From Roseibacterium elongatum DSM 19469 (GTDB taxonomy: Bacteria > Pseudomonadota > Alphaproteobacteria > Rhodobacterales > Rhodobacteraceae): DNA of 64,000 nt. The notes under the pieces were generated by a model, which saw only the letters and a list, made by a program, of their open reading frames with translations, was not told the origin of the DNA and did no database searches. Below are positions 61,469-64,000 of this stretch, piece by piece (position 1 is the stretch's first letter; every line of letters starts with the position of its first letter). The DNA lies in the NCBI RefSeq assembly GCF_000590925.1, contig NZ_CP004372.1:2399001-2463000 (forward strand). Reading direction: 5' to 3'. The translations under genes were made by a program, and so were the position numbers.

Positions 61469-62098
61469 TCAGAGCCGCCGCAAGGCTGTTTCGAGATCCC
61501 CGTGCCCGGTGACACGCCGCTCGAAATCCAGCCCCAGCCGCAGGGCGCAGGCCCGCGCCTTTTGCGTCAGCTCCGGGTCGTTGGTTTGGGCCAGATAGAC
61601 CAGTTTCTCGTAGTTTCCGAAATACACGTCCCGCAACTGCGGGTGCCGGTCGAGGCCGAGAGGGCGCGTCACGAAGGCGTCGAACTGGCGCACCAGGAAA
61701 TCCGTCAGGTAAAAAGCCGTCATCTCGCCGCGCGCGGCGAAGGCGTCGTTACCCTCGAAAAAGCTGTAGCAATGCGGACCTTCCAGCATCTCGACGCCCA
61801 GCTCGGCACAGCGCGCCTGCAACAGGCCGCCCGTGCCGCAATCGGCGTAAAGCACGAAGATCTGCGCATACGCGCCCCTGTTCGCCGCGACCTCCTGCGC
61901 GACGGCATCGGGGATCTTCTCGGGGTGGTTGTGCAGGATCGCCGGCAGGCAGGCGAGGTCGAGATGGTCCCACCCATGGGCGGTCTTCAAGGCGAGCACG
62001 TCGCGGGCCAGCGCGCCGCAGCCGATCAGCAGAACCCGGCCCCGGCCCGCGGGCGACAGCCCATGTTCGGTCAAGGCGATGTCGTCGAGCCGCGTCAC
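61469..62098 (-). CDS. DUF1638 domain protein
   Basis: A 209-residue DUF1638 protein. Conserved: LLIGCGALARDVLALK, LPAILHNHPEKIPDAV, FVLYADCGTGGLL, LEGPHCYSFFEGNDAF and YFGNYEKLVYLAQTNDPELTQKA. The Cys/His residues in the DCGTGG and PHCYSF motifs suggest metal binding. In other genomes such genes often sit near corrinoid methyltransferases; none is nearby here. GTG start at 62098 overlaps the stop of the small upstream gene. Confidence 0.8.
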   Translation of the reverse strand: MTRLDDIALTEHGLSPAGRGRVLLIGCGALARDVLALKTAHGWDHLDLACLPAILHNHPEKIPDAVAQEVAANRGAYAQIFVLYADCGTGGLLQARCAELGVEMLEGPHCYSFFEGNDAFAARGEMTAFYLTDFLVRQFDAFVTRPLGLDRHPQLRDVYFGNYEKLVYLAQTNDPELTQKARACALRLGLDFERRVTGHGDLETALRRL

Positions 62099-62259
62099 GC
62101 GCCGCGCCCAAGGGCTGCGCGGGCGATCAGGGCGATGACCATGACAAGCGCCATGCCGGCGCTGCCCGCAACCGGGCCGGCCCAGGCCGCAAGGGCTACG
62201 GTCAGGCCGCCGGCGGCGATCACAAGGCCAAGGATCAGGGCGAAACGGGCAGGGGGCAT
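62095..62259 (-). CDS. Small two-helix membrane protein
   Basis: A 54-residue protein, MPPARFALILGLVIAAGGLT then a second hydrophobic helix GMALVMVIALIARAAL. AGAGAGGAG precedes the ATG at 62259. It overlaps the DUF1638 gene by four bases (GTGA), so the two are probably translated together. Function unknown. Confidence 0.65.
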   Translation of the reverse strand: MPPARFALILGLVIAAGGLTVALAAWAGPVAGSAGMALVMVIALIARAALGRGA

Positions 62260-62312
62260 GGGCGACTCCTCTCTCGCGCCCAATATGGGGCGGGCACCGC
62301 CGCGCGGGAAGG

Positions 62313-63171
62313 TCACCGCGCGACGAAACGTGGCCCCAGAACGGCGAGGATCAGGCCCGACAGCACCACGAGGGCGGCCAGCGCCTCGCCGCCGGTGATC
62401 GTCTCGCCCAGAACCACAGCGGCCACCGACAGGCCCACGACCGGGATCAAGAGCGCAAAAGGGGTGACCAGGGCCGCCCGGGTGCCGCGACAACAGATTG
62501 CCCCAGATCGAGAAGCCCAGCACCGTCGAGATGAAGGCCACGTAGGCCACCGCCAGCCAGCCCCCCAGGCTGAGCGCGGCAATCTGGCCGACCGGGTCGC
62601 CCCCCTCCCACGCCATGGACAGCCCGAGCATCGGCAAGGGCGGCACCAGGCTGGCCCAGACGAACAGCGCCGTCATGCTCACGCCGGGCGATTTGCGAAG
62701 CACGAGGTTGCCACAGGCCCAGGAGAGCGCCCCGGTCAAGATCAGTACAAGACCCCAGAGCGTGACATTCCCTCCCCCCGCGATCCCGAAAAGCGCCAGG
62801 CCGGCACAGGCCAGCGCGATGCCCACCGTCTGCACGCCGCGCACCCGTTCGCGAAAGAAGATCGCGGCCAGGATGATGGTGATCGGGGCCTGGCTTTGCA
62901 GGATCAGGCTGGCCAGCCCCGCCGTCGCATCGTCCCGCATCGCGCTGAACAGAAACGCGAACTGGCCGGTGTTGATGAAGGCCCCGACGCCCAGGATCGT
63001 CCACCACGGCGCGGGGCGGCGGAAAAATGCCAGGAGCGGCAATAGGATCGCGAAACGCAACCCCACGAAGAGCAGCGGCGGAAGCTCCTGAAGCCCGATC
63101 TTCATCGCGGTGAAATTCGACCCCCAGGCGAGGACGACCACCATCACGAGGACCAGATCGCGCGCGGGCAT
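62313..63171 (-). pseudogene. EamA/DMT family transporter, frameshifted
   Basis: A second EamA-type inner-membrane transporter. Helices run from VLVMVVVLAWGSNFTAMKIG to WLAVAYVAFISTVLGFSIWGNLLSRHP; then at the CCCGG run near 62476-62482 one extra base breaks the frame. Removing it continues AALVTPFALLIPVVGLSVAAVVLGETIT and GLILAVLGPRFVAR, about 285 residues. The ATG at 63171 overlaps the phosphatase stop. Confidence 0.82.
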
Positions 63172-63905
63172 CAGCGCGGGCGCGGGACGGGTACGCGGCC
63201 GTCCTCCGTCAAAAGGAACACCTCGCGCCCCTCGATTGCGACGGCCGATAACGGGCCGCCATAAGCTGCGCCCGTGTCGATGGCGAGGCGGTTGTCCATA
63301 TGTGTCACGGTATCGACCGGCGTGTGACCATGCACAACCAGGGCCCCGTGATCGCGGGGATCCTCGAGAAACGCGTCGCGAATCCAGATCAGATCCTCGG
63401 GGTCCTGGTCCTCGACCAGGATGCCGGGGCGGAGGCCCGCATGCACGAACAGGCAGTCGCCCGCGCGGTGCCAGCGCGGCAATCCCGCAAGGAAATCGCG
63501 ATGGCCGCGCGGGATGCGGGCGACGGCCTCGTCATGGACCTCGTCGGGCGGCCCTGTCGGATCGACATCGTAGGAGGCCAGCGTTGCCCCGCCGCCGGCC
63601 TTGTCGGAGAGGTAGCGCACATGCGGCGGGTCGCGCGGATCGGGGCCGGGGCCGGTCTCGAGCCAGCGGAGGAACATGGCGTCATGATTGCCCGTCAGCG
63701 TGACGATGCGCGGATCGCGCGCCTGCAGGCGCATCAGGCAGGCAATCACGCAGGCGCTGTCCGGTCCGCGATCCACCAGATCGCCGATATGGATCAACGG
63801 CGCTGTGTCGGTGCCATGGGCGGCACGGTCCGCGTCGACGCGGGCGTGCGCCGCGCGCAGCTTGGTCAGGTGTCCGTGGATATCGCCAATGGCATAGACG
63901 GTCAT
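63171..63905 (-). CDS. Serine/threonine-type metallophosphatase
   Basis: A 244-residue calcineurin-like phosphatase of the bacterial PrpA/diadenosine tetraphosphatase group. Metal motifs: YAIGDIHGHL, IHIGDLVDRGPDS, TLTGNHDAMFLRWLE and VVHGHTPVDTV, with FVHAGLRPG between. Target unknown (phosphoprotein or dinucleotide). Overlaps the EamA gene. Confidence 0.87.
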   Translation of the reverse strand: MTVYAIGDIHGHLTKLRAAHARVDADRAAHGTDTAPLIHIGDLVDRGPDSACVIACLMRLQARDPRIVTLTGNHDAMFLRWLETGPGPDPRDPPHVRYLSDKAGGGATLASYDVDPTGPPDEVHDEAVARIPRGHRDFLAGLPRWHRAGDCLFVHAGLRPGILVEDQDPEDLIWIRDAFLEDPRDHGALVVHGHTPVDTVTHMDNRLAIDTGAAYGGPLSAVAIEGREVFLLTEDGRVPVPRPR

Positions 63906-64000
63906 GGGGCGACAAAAGACCTATGACACGCCGCCTGCAAGCCCAAAGCGGCGCGCGCTCTCAGAAGGTCCGCCCCGCGAAACGAAAAGGCCCGCGCCCC

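Overview
This 64 kb window is high-GC DNA from an alphaproteobacterium, almost certainly a Rhodobacterales (Roseobacter/Rhodobacter-type) genome. Diagnostic gene orders include dnaB-alr, cysG-DUF2849-sulfite reductase-cysH-DUF934, DUF177-rpmF-plsX-fabH-ihfA-merR, a DddP-type DMSP lyase, an OlsB-like acyltransferase, and intergenic repeats of a kind common in this order. All genes are chromosomal in character. I found no phage, insertion sequence, CRISPR array, plasmid or defence genes.

Layout. 1-4.2 kb: alanine racemase (cut by the left edge), dnaB and the pyrimidine genes pyrE/pyrC, all on the minus strand. 4.3-12.5 kb: a plus-strand urease locus in the order ureD-ureA-ureB-[Tat-exported cyclase, carboxymuconolactone-decarboxylase-like protein, GNAT]-ureC-[secreted protein]-ureE-ureF-ureG. 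The three-gene block between ureB and ureC is unusual. 13.6-30 kb: genes for a CO-dehydrogenase-like (form II) molybdenum hydroxylase. The accessory genes (MoxR/CoxD ATPase, CoxE-like vWA protein, XdhC/CoxI, molybdopterin-binding protein) lie at 13.6-20.6 kb and the structural genes coxS-coxL-coxM at 26.3-30.0 kb. Between them are an OmpA-type protein, a dienelactone hydrolase-like protein, and the bd-type oxidase genes cydAB with a GbsR/MarR regulator.

30-38.3 kb: infC (apparently with a rare ATA start), a coiled-coil membrane protein, ferredoxin-NADP reductase, and the assimilatory sulfate reduction operon cysG-DUF2849-cysI-cysH-DUF934 divergent from an Lrp/AsnC regulator. 38.3-43.3 kb: a hydrolase-OsmC fusion, an internally deleted dddP, a DUF3445 protein, a dCTP deaminase and tRNA-Pro(GGG). 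43.4-51.5 kb: merR-like gene, ihfA, fabH, plsX, rpmF, DUF177, bamE, olsB-like, a FemAB-like acyltransferase and tyrS. 51.5-64 kb: anmK, a cupin, a flotillin/YqiJ pair, sterol desaturase-like protein, histidine kinase, enolase, two EamA transporters, DUF1638 and a metallophosphatase.

The strongest window-wide observation is that at least eleven genes are broken or altered by single-base gains or losses, many in short G or C runs. In the OsmC domain three one-base gains cancel out and scramble about ten residues while keeping the frame open. Continuous family-like protein can be read through nearly every break, so most are probably consensus or assembly errors rather than pseudogenes. dddP is different: it lacks roughly 120 residues. 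Other points of interest are a dispersed hairpin-plus-CATCTTTATCC repeat beside stop codons, and a self-contained secreted-protein gene inserted between the coxD-like and coxE-like genes. No clearly new multi-gene system was established.
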